Below the pieces are notes generated by a model. It was not told the DNA's origin. It saw only the letters and a program-made list of their open reading frames with translations, and ran no database searches. 64,000 nucleotides of DNA from NCBI RefSeq assembly GCF_024970185.1, contig NZ_CP103965.1, positions 6,219,001 through 6,283,000 on the forward strand, written 5' to 3'. Position 1 is the first letter of the stretch. Every line of letters begins with the position of its first letter. A program made the position numbers and the translations under genes. Positions 38,509-47,209 of this stretch are shown here, one piece after another. Origin of the DNA: Pseudomonas sp. N3-W (GTDB lineage Bacteria > Pseudomonadota > Gammaproteobacteria > Pseudomonadales > Pseudomonadaceae).

Positions 38509-39852
38509 ATGGACATTTCCCGCAGCACACTGCTGCTTTTCACCTGGCTGCTGCCGTTCCTGGCGCTCGCCGACCCGGCACAACCCACCCATCAATTCAC
38601 TTTGGCCAACGGCCTCAAGGTGCTTGTACGCGAGGATCATCGCGCCCCTGTGGTGACCTCACGCCTGTGGCTAAAAGTCGGTTCCAGCCATGAACTCCCC
38701 GGGCAATCCGGCCTGTCTCACGCGCTGGAGCACATGCTTTACAAAGGCAGCAGCAAGACCTGCCAGGGTGAAGCGGCAGCCATTCTGGACAACCTTGGCG
38801 CATCGCATAACGCCTTTACCGACAAGGACGCCACCGCCCACTACCAGACGCTGCAACCTCACCAATTGGGTGTCGCTTTCGAGCTGATGGCCGACCTGTT
38901 CGCGACGGCTCGACTTCGAACCGAGGATTTCATTCCGGAACTGTCCGTCATTCAGGAGGAACGCCGGCAACAGGTCGACGATAACCCAGAGGAAATGGCT
39001 CAGGAACACCTCGCCAGCCTGGCCTTTTCCGCCAGCAGCTACCGCACCCCCATCATTGGCTGGATGCACGATCTGCAACGCCTGACCGCCGAGGACCTGC
39101 GCCATTGGTTTCAGACCCGCTACGCACCCGGCAACGCCACGCTCGTGGTGGTAGGCGACGTCACACTGGACAAGGTGCAGACCCTGGCCGAGCGCTATTT
39201 CGGCCCACTGCCCGCCAAGCCGTTCATTACACCGAGGCCGTCACTGGAGCTGGCTGAGCCCGGCGAGCGCAAAATGGTTCTGCATCAGGCGATCCCCACC
39301 CCGCGCCTGATCATGTCGTTCAACGTCCCAAGCCTGGTGACCGCCGAAAACCGCCGGTCGGAGCATGCGTTAAGGCTGCTCGACACCCTGCTGGCCGGCT
39401 CCAACAGCGCACGCCTGCTTAAGCGCCTGCAATTCAACGACAGGCTGTTTTCCGGCATCTCGTCCGACTACAGCCCCCTGTATCGCGGCGACAGTCTTTT
39501 TACCCTCAGCGCGCAACTCCACAGCCAACGCACAATCCATCTTGATCAGGCGCAAGCACGTATCTGGGAAGTGCTCGACGAGTTCAGGACTACGCCCCCC
39601 AATATTGCCGAACTGGAGCGCGCCCGTACTCTGCTGATAGCCCGGCAAATCTACGATCAGGACTCCATCGGACACCAGGCAGACCGCCTCGGCCTGCTGG
39701 AAAGCATCGGCCTGTCGTGGCGGCTGATGGACGAGGACGTCGATGAGCTGAAACAGGTGACACCCGCAGACATTCAGCAAGCCGCTGCCAAATACCTGAC
39801 CCGCCAGCGACTGAGCACCGTCCATATACGGGTGGAGAATACCGATGCGTAA
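38509..39852 (+). CDS. M16 family zinc metallopeptidase (catalytic member, pair 2)
   Basis: A 447-residue paralogue of the gene at 34934, with a signal peptide (STLLLFTWLLPFLALA). The zinc motif is H71-A-L-E74-H75 in LSHALEHMLYKG, with the distal Glu at about 151 in VIQEERRQQ. It shares long stretches such as NGLKVLVREDHRAPVV and NATLVVVGDV with pair 1 but differs at roughly half the positions. It overlaps its non-catalytic partner by 8 bases, exactly as in pair 1. This second pair is not in my recollection of the P. aeruginosa locus. Confidence 0.9.
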   Translation: MDISRSTLLLFTWLLPFLALADPAQPTHQFTLANGLKVLVREDHRAPVVTSRLWLKVGSSHELPGQSGLSHALEHMLYKGSSKTCQGEAAAILDNLGASHNAFTDKDATAHYQTLQPHQLGVAFELMADLFATARLRTEDFIPELSVIQEERRQQVDDNPEEMAQEHLASLAFSASSYRTPIIGWMHDLQRLTAEDLRHWFQTRYAPGNATLVVVGDVTLDKVQTLAERYFGPLPAKPFITPRPSLELAEPGERKMVLHQAIPTPRLIMSFNVPSLVTAENRRSEHALRLLDTLLAGSNSARLLKRLQFNDRLFSGISSDYSPLYRGDSLFTLSAQLHSQRTIHLDQAQARIWEVLDEFRTTPPNIAELERARTLLIARQIYDQDSIGHQADRLGLLESIGLSWRLMDEDVDELKQVTPADIQQAAAKYLTRQRLSTVHIRVENTDA

Positions 39853-41311
39853 GCCGACCGTCATGACCCTGTGGCTGTGGCTCGGCGCACTTCAAGGCGG
39901 CCCGGCTATCGCCGATGTCGAACCCCGTCAATCCGGGCTCGCCCCGCACACTCGCCTGCAATCCCTGGCAGAGCTGGACGAGCAGCCAGCCGCTTCACGC
40001 GACTTGAAGATCCATGGCTGGAAATCCCCGTCTGGCGGCAAGGTGCTGTTTATTCGTACGACGCAACTGCCGATGTTCGATCTGCATGTCAGCTTTGCCG
40101 CTGGCAGCACTCAGGATGGTGCTTACCCAGGGCTCGCGGCGGCGACCTTGAGCCTGCTCAACGAGGGCGTACCGGGCAAGGATCTGACCGCGATCCTCGA
40201 AACCTTTGATGATGTTGGCGCAAGGCTCGGCATGAGTATCAGGCACGACCGGGCAGCCATGTCCCTGCGCAGCCTGACGGCCATCGAAAAACGCGATCCG
40301 GCCCTGTATCTGTTCGGCCAGATACTTGGCAAGCCCCTGCTGACCGAGCAAGCGCTGGTCCATGTCAAAAACGAATTGACTGACCTCCTCAAGTCCCGGC
40401 AGCAGAACGCCGCTTTGCAAGCCCTGAATACACACCTGCTGGGCGTGCACCCGTATGCACAATTCGTGTACGGCACGGAAAAAGGCGTGGCCGCGCTCTC
40501 TCGGGAGCGGGTCCAGACGTTCCATCGACAAGCCTACAGCGCGGCGAATGCGCAGATCACGCTGGTGGGTGACCTGACACTGGAGCAAGCACAGGCGATA
40601 AGCCTGCAGGTTCTCGACGCGTTGCCACCCGGTTCCAGAATGCCACCCGTGGCACCTGTTGCGCGCCGTCAGGGCAACGGCACCTCGCAGCATATCGAAG
40701 GCGCCGGCAGCCAGATGCAGATCCTGCTGGGCCAGCCAGGATTGATACGTGCGCATCCCGACTACATTGCGCTGAGAGTGGGCCATATGATTTTCGGTGG
40801 GGAAAATTCATCTTCCCGGCTAATGACGGAACTCAGAGAACAACGCGGGCTGACCTACACCGCGCAGCTCAATACGACGCTCTGGCAAGCAGCAAGCAAC
40901 ACCGTTATCAACCTCAAGACCAGCCCACAGTTCAGCGAGGGCGTGGTCACGCGGGTGCAATCGATGTACCGCGACTACGCGCAAACGGGCCCGACACAGC
41001 AGGAACTCGACAATACCCTGCGCCAGTTGCGCAGCAGCGCCGCGCTGAACAGCGCCAGCAATGCGCAGATCCTGGCCCGCCTCGTCGACATCAATCAGTA
41101 CGACCTGCCGCTGGACCTGGACTTTTCCATCGAGCAGGCTCAAAAGTTGACCGTTGAACAGGTCAAGGCCGCCTTGAACAGGCACTTGAGTGCAGTCCAG
41201 TGGACCGTTGTGACCGAAGGCCCGTCCGTCGCACAACAGCCCCTGCCGCTTCCTGCCCCGGAAACGAGCAAGGGCATGTGTCGCGCCGAGACCGGGTTTG
41301 TGGCAAGTTAG
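39845..41311 (+). CDS. M16 family non-catalytic partner (pair 2)
   Basis: A 488-residue paralogue of the protein at 36282, with a shorter N-terminal signal (LWLWLGALQGGPAIA). The zinc motif is replaced by FAAGSTQDGAYPGLAAATLS. The C-terminal segment REQRGLTYTAQLNTTLW corresponds to the R/Y region of M16 partners. The overlap with the catalytic gene suggests stoichiometric expression. Substrate unknown. Confidence 0.87.
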   Translation: MRKPTVMTLWLWLGALQGGPAIADVEPRQSGLAPHTRLQSLAELDEQPAASRDLKIHGWKSPSGGKVLFIRTTQLPMFDLHVSFAAGSTQDGAYPGLAAATLSLLNEGVPGKDLTAILETFDDVGARLGMSIRHDRAAMSLRSLTAIEKRDPALYLFGQILGKPLLTEQALVHVKNELTDLLKSRQQNAALQALNTHLLGVHPYAQFVYGTEKGVAALSRERVQTFHRQAYSAANAQITLVGDLTLEQAQAISLQVLDALPPGSRMPPVAPVARRQGNGTSQHIEGAGSQMQILLGQPGLIRAHPDYIALRVGHMIFGGENSSSRLMTELREQRGLTYTAQLNTTLWQAASNTVINLKTSPQFSEGVVTRVQSMYRDYAQTGPTQQELDNTLRQLRSSAALNSASNAQILARLVDINQYDLPLDLDFSIEQAQKLTVEQVKAALNRHLSAVQWTVVTEGPSVAQQPLPLPAPETSKGMCRAETGFVAS

Positions 41312-41385
41312 ATTTTCCTGAATACGGCTGCAGGGCCAGGTCTTTCCACCCTGCCGCCGTCTGTTTGACCTTGCAGAGAAACATC

Positions 41386-42384
41386 GTGCTCCAGCCCAGC
41401 GAACGCTTCACCCCGGCCATCGGCCTCGGCAACCCGCACTTGCAGACCTTGTGGGGCCCACTTTGGCGCAAAACCACGCATATCGAGCGTGAACGGGAAC
41501 GGCTGTGGCTCGATGACGGCGACTTTCTCGACCTCGATTGGCACGGCCCCCACACCGCCGATGCCCCCCTGGTGCTGGTGCTGCACGGGCTGACCGGCTC
41601 TTCGAGCTCGCCCTATGTGGCCGGTTTGCAAAAGGTGCTCGGGGTCCAGGGCTGGGCCAGTGTCGCGTTGAACTGGCGCGGCTGCTCGGGAGAACCGAAT
41701 CTGCTGCCTCGCAGCTACCATTCGGGCGCCAGCGAAGATCTGGCCGAAACCATCAGACACCTGCGGGCCAAACGGCCATTGGCGCCGCTGTATGCGGTGG
41801 GCTATTCGCTGGGTGGCAATGTACTGCTCAAGCATCTGGGTGAAAGCGGCCACGACAGCGGCGTGCTTGGCGCTGTCGCCGTGTCGGTGCCGTTTCGGCT
41901 CGATCAGTGTGCAGACCGCATCGGCCAGGGTTTTTCGAAGGTCTATCAGGCGCATTTCATGCGCGAGATGGTGGCCTACATCAAGAACAAGCAACGGCAG
42001 TTCCTGCATGACGGGCGTGAAGACGGCCTGGCTGAACTGGCGGCGTTGGGCTCACTGGAAAACATGCGCACGTTCTGGGATTTCGATGGCCGGGTGACGG
42101 CGCCACTGAACGGTTTCGCGGACGCCCATGATTATTATCGTCGCGCATCGAGTCGCTATTTTCTGGGCGAAATCCGCACGCCCACCCTGATTATCCAGGC
42201 CGCCGATGATCCGTTCGTGTTCCCGCACAGCTTGCCGTCGACCGACGAATTATCCGCCTGCACCGAGTTCGAATTGCAGGCCAGGGGCGGACATGTGGGC
42301 TTCGTCGATGGCTCGCTCAGACAACCGGGTTACTACCTGGAGCGACGTATTCCGCAATGGCTGACTGCTGCGAGCCGGACGTAA
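41386..42384 (+). CDS. YheT-type alpha/beta hydrolase
   Basis: A 332-residue hydrolase of the YheT/ABHD1-3 family. The nucleophile elbow is YAVGYSLGGNVLLKH and the oxyanion region VLVLHGLTGSSSSPYV; the late His is in ARGGHVGFVDG. Substrate unknown. The frame is open from 41200, but homology begins near ERFTPAIGLGNPHLQTLWGP. The GTG at 41386 (VLQPSERF) is my best start, with a TTG at 41371 possible. An AraC regulator follows 4 bases after the stop. Confidence 0.88.
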   Translation: MLQPSERFTPAIGLGNPHLQTLWGPLWRKTTHIERERERLWLDDGDFLDLDWHGPHTADAPLVLVLHGLTGSSSSPYVAGLQKVLGVQGWASVALNWRGCSGEPNLLPRSYHSGASEDLAETIRHLRAKRPLAPLYAVGYSLGGNVLLKHLGESGHDSGVLGAVAVSVPFRLDQCADRIGQGFSKVYQAHFMREMVAYIKNKQRQFLHDGREDGLAELAALGSLENMRTFWDFDGRVTAPLNGFADAHDYYRRASSRYFLGEIRTPTLIIQAADDPFVFPHSLPSTDELSACTEFELQARGGHVGFVDGSLRQPGYYLERRIPQWLTAASRT

Positions 42385-42388
42385 AGGC

Positions 42389-43219
42389 ATGGCTGCCGAT
42401 CAGGGCGAGTCGATTCGTTTCTGGCAAACCGCGCCGCTGGCCGGAGTCGAGCTGCTGTCTGCGCGCTACATCGAGCATCGCTTCGCACCGCATGTGCACG
42501 ACGGCTATGTGATCGGCATGATCATGGCTGGCGCCCAACGGTATCGCTATCGCGGGGCCGAACATCTGGCGGGGAGCGGCACGCTGGTGCTGATCAACCC
42601 GGACGAACTGCACACTGGGCACAAGGGCACCGAAGACGGCTGGCTGTATCGAGCGTTCTACCCTGACAGCGGGCAGATTCTCGCGCTGCTGTCCGAGTTG
42701 GAACTGCCAGGCCACGACTTGCCGGCGTTCGGCGCCACGCTGTATCGCGATCCGGATCTGGTGAAGGGTTTCTGCCAATTGCATCGCCTGCTGGAAAGCC
42801 CCGCCACGGCGCTGCAACAGCAGACAGTCTGGCGGGAAATGATGCTGTCGCTATTGCAACGCCACGCCGCCGTGCCGATGGCGGCTAAACCCGGCAAGGA
42901 ACATCGGGCCGTGGTGCAGGCCAAGGAGCTGCTGCACGCGCAATTGGCGGCGCCGCCCTCGCTGGAAGAGTTGGCCGGCGCGGTGAACCTGTCACCGTTC
43001 CACTTCGCCCGGGTGTTCCGCCGAGCAACCGGAATACCGCCCCACGCCTGGTTGATGCAACAGCGCATCGCCCGAGCCCGCACATTGCTACAGGGCGGCT
43101 GCCTGCCACTGGAAGTGGCCATGCAATTGGGGTTTGCCGATCAGAGCCACCTGAGCCGGCAGTTCAAGCAGGTTTATGGCGTGGGGCCTGCGGCGTATCG
43201 CAGTGCCCGGTTATTCTGA
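42389..43219 (+). CDS. AraC family transcriptional regulator
   Basis: A 276-residue regulator with an N-terminal cupin sensor domain (RFAPHVHDGYVIGMIMAG, GTLVLINPDELHTGHKG) and a C-terminal double helix-turn-helix (LEELAGAVNLSPFHFARVFR and MQLGFADQSHLSRQFKQ). The ligand is unknown. It is nearly joined to the YheT hydrolase gene, suggesting co-transcription. A REPIN follows. Confidence 0.9.
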   Translation: MAADQGESIRFWQTAPLAGVELLSARYIEHRFAPHVHDGYVIGMIMAGAQRYRYRGAEHLAGSGTLVLINPDELHTGHKGTEDGWLYRAFYPDSGQILALLSELELPGHDLPAFGATLYRDPDLVKGFCQLHRLLESPATALQQQTVWREMMLSLLQRHAAVPMAAKPGKEHRAVVQAKELLHAQLAAPPSLEELAGAVNLSPFHFARVFRRATGIPPHAWLMQQRIARARTLLQGGCLPLEVAMQLGFADQSHLSRQFKQVYGVGPAAYRSARLF

Positions 43220-43232
43220 CACCCCACAACCC

Positions 43233-43323
43233 TGTGGGAGCGAGCTTGCTCGCGATGAGGCCATAACATTCAACATTTCTGTTGCCTGTCATGCCGCCAT
43301 CGCGAGCAAGCTCGCTCCCACAT
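43233..43323. repeat. REPIN between the AraC and sulfurtransferase genes
   Basis: Arms TGTGGGAGCGAGCTTGCTCG and CGAGCAAGCTCGCTCCCACA enclose GATGAGGCCATAACATTCAA and further bases, nearly the same spacer as the REPIN at 27030-27120. Confidence 0.92.
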
Positions 43324-43345
43324 TAAATCCCACATTGGATTGGGG

Positions 43346-44200
43346 TTATTCGCCCGTCGCAATGCCCCGCGCCGGCTCGTTGATCCACTCGCTCCACGAC
43401 CCCGCATACAGCGACGCCAACGGATAACCCGCCAGGCACAACGCGAACAGGTTATGGCATGCCGTCACACCCGAACCGCAGTACGCCACCAGCTCCGTTG
43501 GCGAACGTTCACCGAGTTTCGCGGCAAAACGTTGCTTGAGCTGATCCGCCGGCAGAAAACGTCCGTCACTGCCCAGGTTTTCAGTAAACGCCGCGCACTG
43601 CGCACCCGGGATGTGCCCGGCAATCGGATCGATCGGCTCGACTTCGCCCTTGAAACGCGGCAACGCACGGGCATCGAGCAAGGTCAGCGCAGGCTGGCCA
43701 AGACGCTGCTGCAGTTGTTCGGCGCTGAGCAACAGCGATTGATCCGGCTTACCACTGAAGGTGCCGCGACTCATCGACGGCGCATCCAGGCTCAACGGCA
43801 GACCGGCTGCGTGCCAGGCCTTGAGCCCGCCATCAAGGATGAACACGCCATCACGCTTGCCCAGCCACGCCAGCAACCACCAGGCCCGCGCCGCGTACGC
43901 ACCGGGGCCATCGTCATAAAGCACCACCTCGCTATCGGCGTTGATGCCAAAGGCTTGCAGACGCTCGACCAGCGCCTCAGGCGCCGGCAACGGATGACGC
44001 CCGGTCACACCCTTGACCACTGCGCCGCTCAAGTCATGCTCCAGGTCGGCGAAGCTGGCCCCGGCAATGTGCCCGTCGGCATAGCTGCGCTGCCCATAGT
44101 CGGGGTCTTCAAGAGCAAAACGACAATCCAGAATCACCAGCCCCGGTTGATCCTTTTTCAGATCCAGGGCTTGCGGGCTGATCAGTTGCGCAATGGGCAT
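43346..44200 (-). CDS. Two-domain rhodanese / 3-mercaptopyruvate sulfurtransferase
   Basis: A 284-residue protein of two rhodanese domains. The catalytic Cys (about residue 241) lies in AYCGSGVTACHN, the CGSGVTAC loop of 3-mercaptopyruvate sulfurtransferases rather than thiosulfate-type rhodanese. The N-terminal domain (LVILDCRFALEDPDYGQRSY) is the inactive half. It moves sulfane sulfur to acceptors such as cyanide or thiols. It is 31 bases downstream of the TetR regulator on the same strand. Confidence 0.9.
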   Translation of the reverse strand: MPIAQLISPQALDLKKDQPGLVILDCRFALEDPDYGQRSYADGHIAGASFADLEHDLSGAVVKGVTGRHPLPAPEALVERLQAFGINADSEVVLYDDGPGAYAARAWWLLAWLGKRDGVFILDGGLKAWHAAGLPLSLDAPSMSRGTFSGKPDQSLLLSAEQLQQRLGQPALTLLDARALPRFKGEVEPIDPIAGHIPGAQCAAFTENLGSDGRFLPADQLKQRFAAKLGERSPTELVAYCGSGVTACHNLFALCLAGYPLASLYAGSWSEWINEPARGIATGE

Positions 44201-44231
44201 GACGGGCTCCTGTGAGCGTGTCGATTGAGGG

Positions 44232-44903
44232 CTAGTTCACTTCTTCCAGCGCCTGGGCGAGCGGCACGTAGAACTCTTCGAACAGTGCGTTGACCGCCGT
44301 CCGGGACTGTTCGGTAACGAACCCGGATTCCAGTACCAGCACCTGATATACGCCGCGCTTGATGGCTTGTTCACTCAAGTGATTGGAATTCTCCCGCGTG
44401 GTGCACAGAAAACGTACCCACGAGGTGAGGATGATCCAGGCATTGAGGGTCAGGGATTCGATATCCACCCGGTCCATCTTGAGGATGCCGGCGTCAACGA
44501 AGCCTTCGTAAATGGCGGTGCCCTGAATCAGGCAGCGCTGGGAAAAACGTCGATAACGGGCGGCCAGATCCGGGTCGCTCTCAAGCAAGTGTTCGAGATC
44601 GCGGTGCAAAAAACGGTAGCGCCACATGGCTGACAGCAACTCCTTCAAGTAGAAGCGCTTGTCCTCCACCGTCGCGGCGCGGCCTTGGGGCGGACGCAGG
44701 AAGCTGTCCACCAGGTTTTCATACTCGCTGAACAGCACGGCGATAATCGCCTGCTTGTTGGGGAAGTGGTAATACAGGTTGCCCGGGGAAATTTCCATGT
44801 GGGCAGCAATGTGGTTGGTGCTGATGCTGCGCTCGCCCTGCTGATTGAACAGCTCGAGGCTGTTCTGCACGATGCGCTCGCTGGTTTTTATCCTGGGGGC
44901 CAT
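44232..44903 (-). CDS. TetR family regulator, divergent from the aldehyde dehydrogenase cassette
   Basis: A 223-residue TetR-type repressor with an N-terminal helix-turn-helix (ISTNHIAAHMEISPGNLYYH) and a long ligand-binding C-terminal domain. It faces calB across a 146-base gap with an 11-bp inverted repeat over the likely calB promoter, so autoregulation and control of the cassette are expected. P. aeruginosa has a TetR gene at the same place (PA0367 as I recall). Confidence 0.9.
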   Translation of the reverse strand: MAPRIKTSERIVQNSLELFNQQGERSISTNHIAAHMEISPGNLYYHFPNKQAIIAVLFSEYENLVDSFLRPPQGRAATVEDKRFYLKELLSAMWRYRFLHRDLEHLLESDPDLAARYRRFSQRCLIQGTAIYEGFVDAGILKMDRVDIESLTLNAWIILTSWVRFLCTTRENSNHLSEQAIKRGVYQVLVLESGFVTEQSRTAVNALFEEFYVPLAQALEEVN

Positions 44904-44992
44904 GGCTTGAGCTTTAATTCAGAGTGCGGTGAACGGCATCTTACGACCTAACGGCGAGCGGATAAAACAAAGCTGTCTCAGGATGTCATTTG

Positions 44993-45020
44993 ACTTTATA
45001 GAGCATAGACTCTAAAAAGT
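44993..45020. promoter_or_regulatory. Candidate TetR operator over the calB promoter
   Basis: Left arm ACTTTATAGAG (44993-45003) and right arm CTCTAAAAAGT (45010-45020) match at 10 of 11 positions as an inverted repeat with a 6-base spacer. It overlaps a possible promoter, TTGACT at 44990 and TAAAAA 17 bases later, 30 to 57 bases upstream of the calB ATG. Confidence 0.6.
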
Positions 45021-45049
45021 TCCTCATTACAATAAATCCGGAGCCTACC

Positions 45050-46480
45050 ATGACCGCTGATATTGCCTACCTGCAGAGTCTTCAACAGCCTCTTGATGAA
45101 CTCAAGGCGCTGTTTGAAGCGCAACGGGCGGCGTATGCAGCGAATCCGATGCCGCCGCCGGCCCAGCGCCAGCAGTGGCTCAAAGTCCTGCGCGACTTGC
45201 TCAGCAATGAACGCCAGGCGCTGATCGAGGCCATCAGCCAGGATTTCAGTCATCGCAGCGCCGATGAAACCCTGCTCGCCGAACTGATGCCCAGCCTGCA
45301 CGGCATTCACTATGCCAGCCGGCACCTCAAAGGCTGGATGAGAGCGTCGCGGCGCAAGGTCGGCATGGCCTTTCAACCGGCCTCGGCCAAGGTGGTTTAT
45401 CAACCGCTGGGCGTAGTCGGGGTGATCGTGCCGTGGAACTACCCGTTGTACCTGGCCATCGGGCCATTGGTGGGTGCGTTGGCGGCGGGCAACCGGGTGA
45501 TGCTCAAACTCAGCGAATCCACACCCGCCACGGGCTTGCTGCTCAAGGAGTTGTTGGCGCGGATTTTCCCTCAGGACCTGGTCTGCGTAGTGTTGGGTGA
45601 AGCCGACATCGGCGTGGCGTTTTCCCGACTGCGCTTTGATCACCTGCTGTTCACTGGCGCCACCAGCATCGGCAAACACGTGATGCGGGCGGCCGCCGAG
45701 AACTTGACGCCGGTCACCCTCGAACTGGGCGGCAAATCCCCGGCCATCGTATCTCGCGATGTGCCGCTCAAGGACGCCGCCGAACGCATCGCCTTCGGCA
45801 AGACGCTGAATGCCGGGCAAACCTGCGTCGCCCCGGACTACGTCCTGGTGCCGGAGGAGCGCATTGGCGGTTTCGTCGAAGCCTATTGCCAGGCAGTTCG
45901 CGGGTTTTATCCGACACTGGCTGATAACCCGGACTACACCGCAATCATCAACGACCGACAACTGACGCGGCTCAATGGCTACATCAGCGACGCCACCAGC
46001 AAGGGCGCGTTGCTGATTCCGCTGTTCGAGCAAGGCCAGGGCCGACGCATGGCGCACAGCCTGCTGCTCAATGTCAGCGACGACATGACCGTGATGCAGG
46101 ACGAAATCTTCGGCCCGCTGCTGCCGATCGTGCCCTACACCGACCTGGACCAGGCTTTCGCCTACATCAATCAGCGGCCGCGTCCGCTGGCGCTGTACTA
46201 CTTCGGCTACGACAAGCGCGAACAACAGCGTGTACTGGATCAAACCCATTCCGGTGGCGTGTGCCTGAACGACACGCTGCTGCATGTGGCGCAGGACGAC
46301 ATGCCCTTCGGCGGCATCGGCGCTTCCGGCATGGGTCATTACCACGGCCACGAAGGATTCTTGACCTTCAGCAAGGCCAAGGGTGTGCTGATCAAACAGC
46401 GCTTCAACGCGGCGAAACTGATTTACCCGCCGTACGGAAAAGCCGTCCAGAAACTGATTCAGAAACTGTTTATCCGTTAA
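45050..46480 (+). CDS. calB: Coniferyl-aldehyde-dehydrogenase-like aldehyde dehydrogenase
   Basis: A 476-residue NAD(P)-dependent aldehyde dehydrogenase. The catalytic Glu is in VTLELGGKSPAIV and the nucleophilic Cys in NAGQTCVAPDYVLVPE. The sequence resembles Pseudomonas coniferyl aldehyde dehydrogenases, but this label is broad and the true substrate may be a fatty or aromatic aldehyde. It begins the cassette calB - Tat lipoprotein - GMC oxidoreductase. GGAG precedes the ATG. Confidence 0.87.
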   Translation: MTADIAYLQSLQQPLDELKALFEAQRAAYAANPMPPPAQRQQWLKVLRDLLSNERQALIEAISQDFSHRSADETLLAELMPSLHGIHYASRHLKGWMRASRRKVGMAFQPASAKVVYQPLGVVGVIVPWNYPLYLAIGPLVGALAAGNRVMLKLSESTPATGLLLKELLARIFPQDLVCVVLGEADIGVAFSRLRFDHLLFTGATSIGKHVMRAAAENLTPVTLELGGKSPAIVSRDVPLKDAAERIAFGKTLNAGQTCVAPDYVLVPEERIGGFVEAYCQAVRGFYPTLADNPDYTAIINDRQLTRLNGYISDATSKGALLIPLFEQGQGRRMAHSLLLNVSDDMTVMQDEIFGPLLPIVPYTDLDQAFAYINQRPRPLALYYFGYDKREQQRVLDQTHSGGVCLNDTLLHVAQDDMPFGGIGASGMGHYHGHEGFLTFSKAKGVLIKQRFNAAKLIYPPYGKAVQKLIQKLFIR

Positions 46481-46508
46481 CGATCATCACCACCGGGTAA
46501 CAACAATA

Positions 46509-47054
46509 ATGAACCCAAGCCTGACCGATTCACCCGCGCTGTCGCGGCGCGGCCTACTCAAGTTCAGCCTGGGCGCCAGCGCCTTTCTGGCCACCGCCGG
46601 GCTGGGTGCGAGCCTCAGCGGTTGTTCATCGAGTACACCGGCCAGTGGCTTCGCGATTCTGCGCAGCAGTGACTTACCGTTCCTGAGGGCACTGATCCCG
46701 GTGATGCTGGACGCTGCCGTGGCTATCGAGAAGCTGCAGGCCGCCGTCGAGGGCACTCTGAAAACCCTGGATAACGGCCTCAATCACCTGTCTCCCGAGA
46801 TGCTCAAGCTGACTCAGCAGTTATTCGAAGTGCTGGGCATGGCCGTGACGCGCGGACCACTGACCGGCATCTGGGGCAGCTGGGAGAACGCCAGCGGCGA
46901 CGAAATCCGGCACTTTCTGCAGCGTTGGGAAAACAGTTCGTTGAGCCTGTTGAAAATGGGCCATAGCTCGCTGCTGCAACTGGTGATGATGGCGTGGTAC
47001 AGCCGGGCTGAGTCATGGGGGCATTGTGGGTATCCCGGGCCGCCCACTGTTTAA
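46509..47054 (+). CDS. Small Tat-dependent lipoprotein, partner of the GMC oxidoreductase
   Basis: A 181-residue protein with a twin-arginine signal (LSRRGLLKFSLGASAFLATA, RR at 13-14) followed by a lipobox LSGC, Cys39. The mature part is mostly helical with no enzyme motif (FLRALIPVMLDAAVAIEKLQ, LSPEMLKLTQQLFEVLGMAV). It lies between calB and a GMC flavoprotein without a signal of its own. By analogy with gluconate dehydrogenase gamma subunits it may carry the folded flavoprotein through the Tat system. That role is inference. Confidence 0.8.
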   Translation: MNPSLTDSPALSRRGLLKFSLGASAFLATAGLGASLSGCSSSTPASGFAILRSSDLPFLRALIPVMLDAAVAIEKLQAAVEGTLKTLDNGLNHLSPEMLKLTQQLFEVLGMAVTRGPLTGIWGSWENASGDEIRHFLQRWENSSLSLLKMGHSSLLQLVMMAWYSRAESWGHCGYPGPPTV

Positions 47055-47069
47055 AGAACGAGTCGACCC

Positions 47070-47160
47070 TATCGCGGGCAAGCCCGGCTCCCACAAGGTT
47101 GAGTCGTTCACAAAAGGAAAGTCGGCCACAACCCCTGTGGGAGCGTGGCTTGCCCGCGAA
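47070..47160. repeat. REPIN between the Tat lipoprotein and GMC genes
   Basis: Arms ATCGCGGGCAAGCCCGGCTC (from 47071) and TGTGGGAGCGTGGCTTGCCC (ending near 47157) face each other in the 155-base gap inside the cassette. Confidence 0.85.
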
Positions 47161-47209
47161 GGCGTCAGCCGCCTCAACACTGAATTCAAAATAAAAAGAG
47201 AACCCGAAC

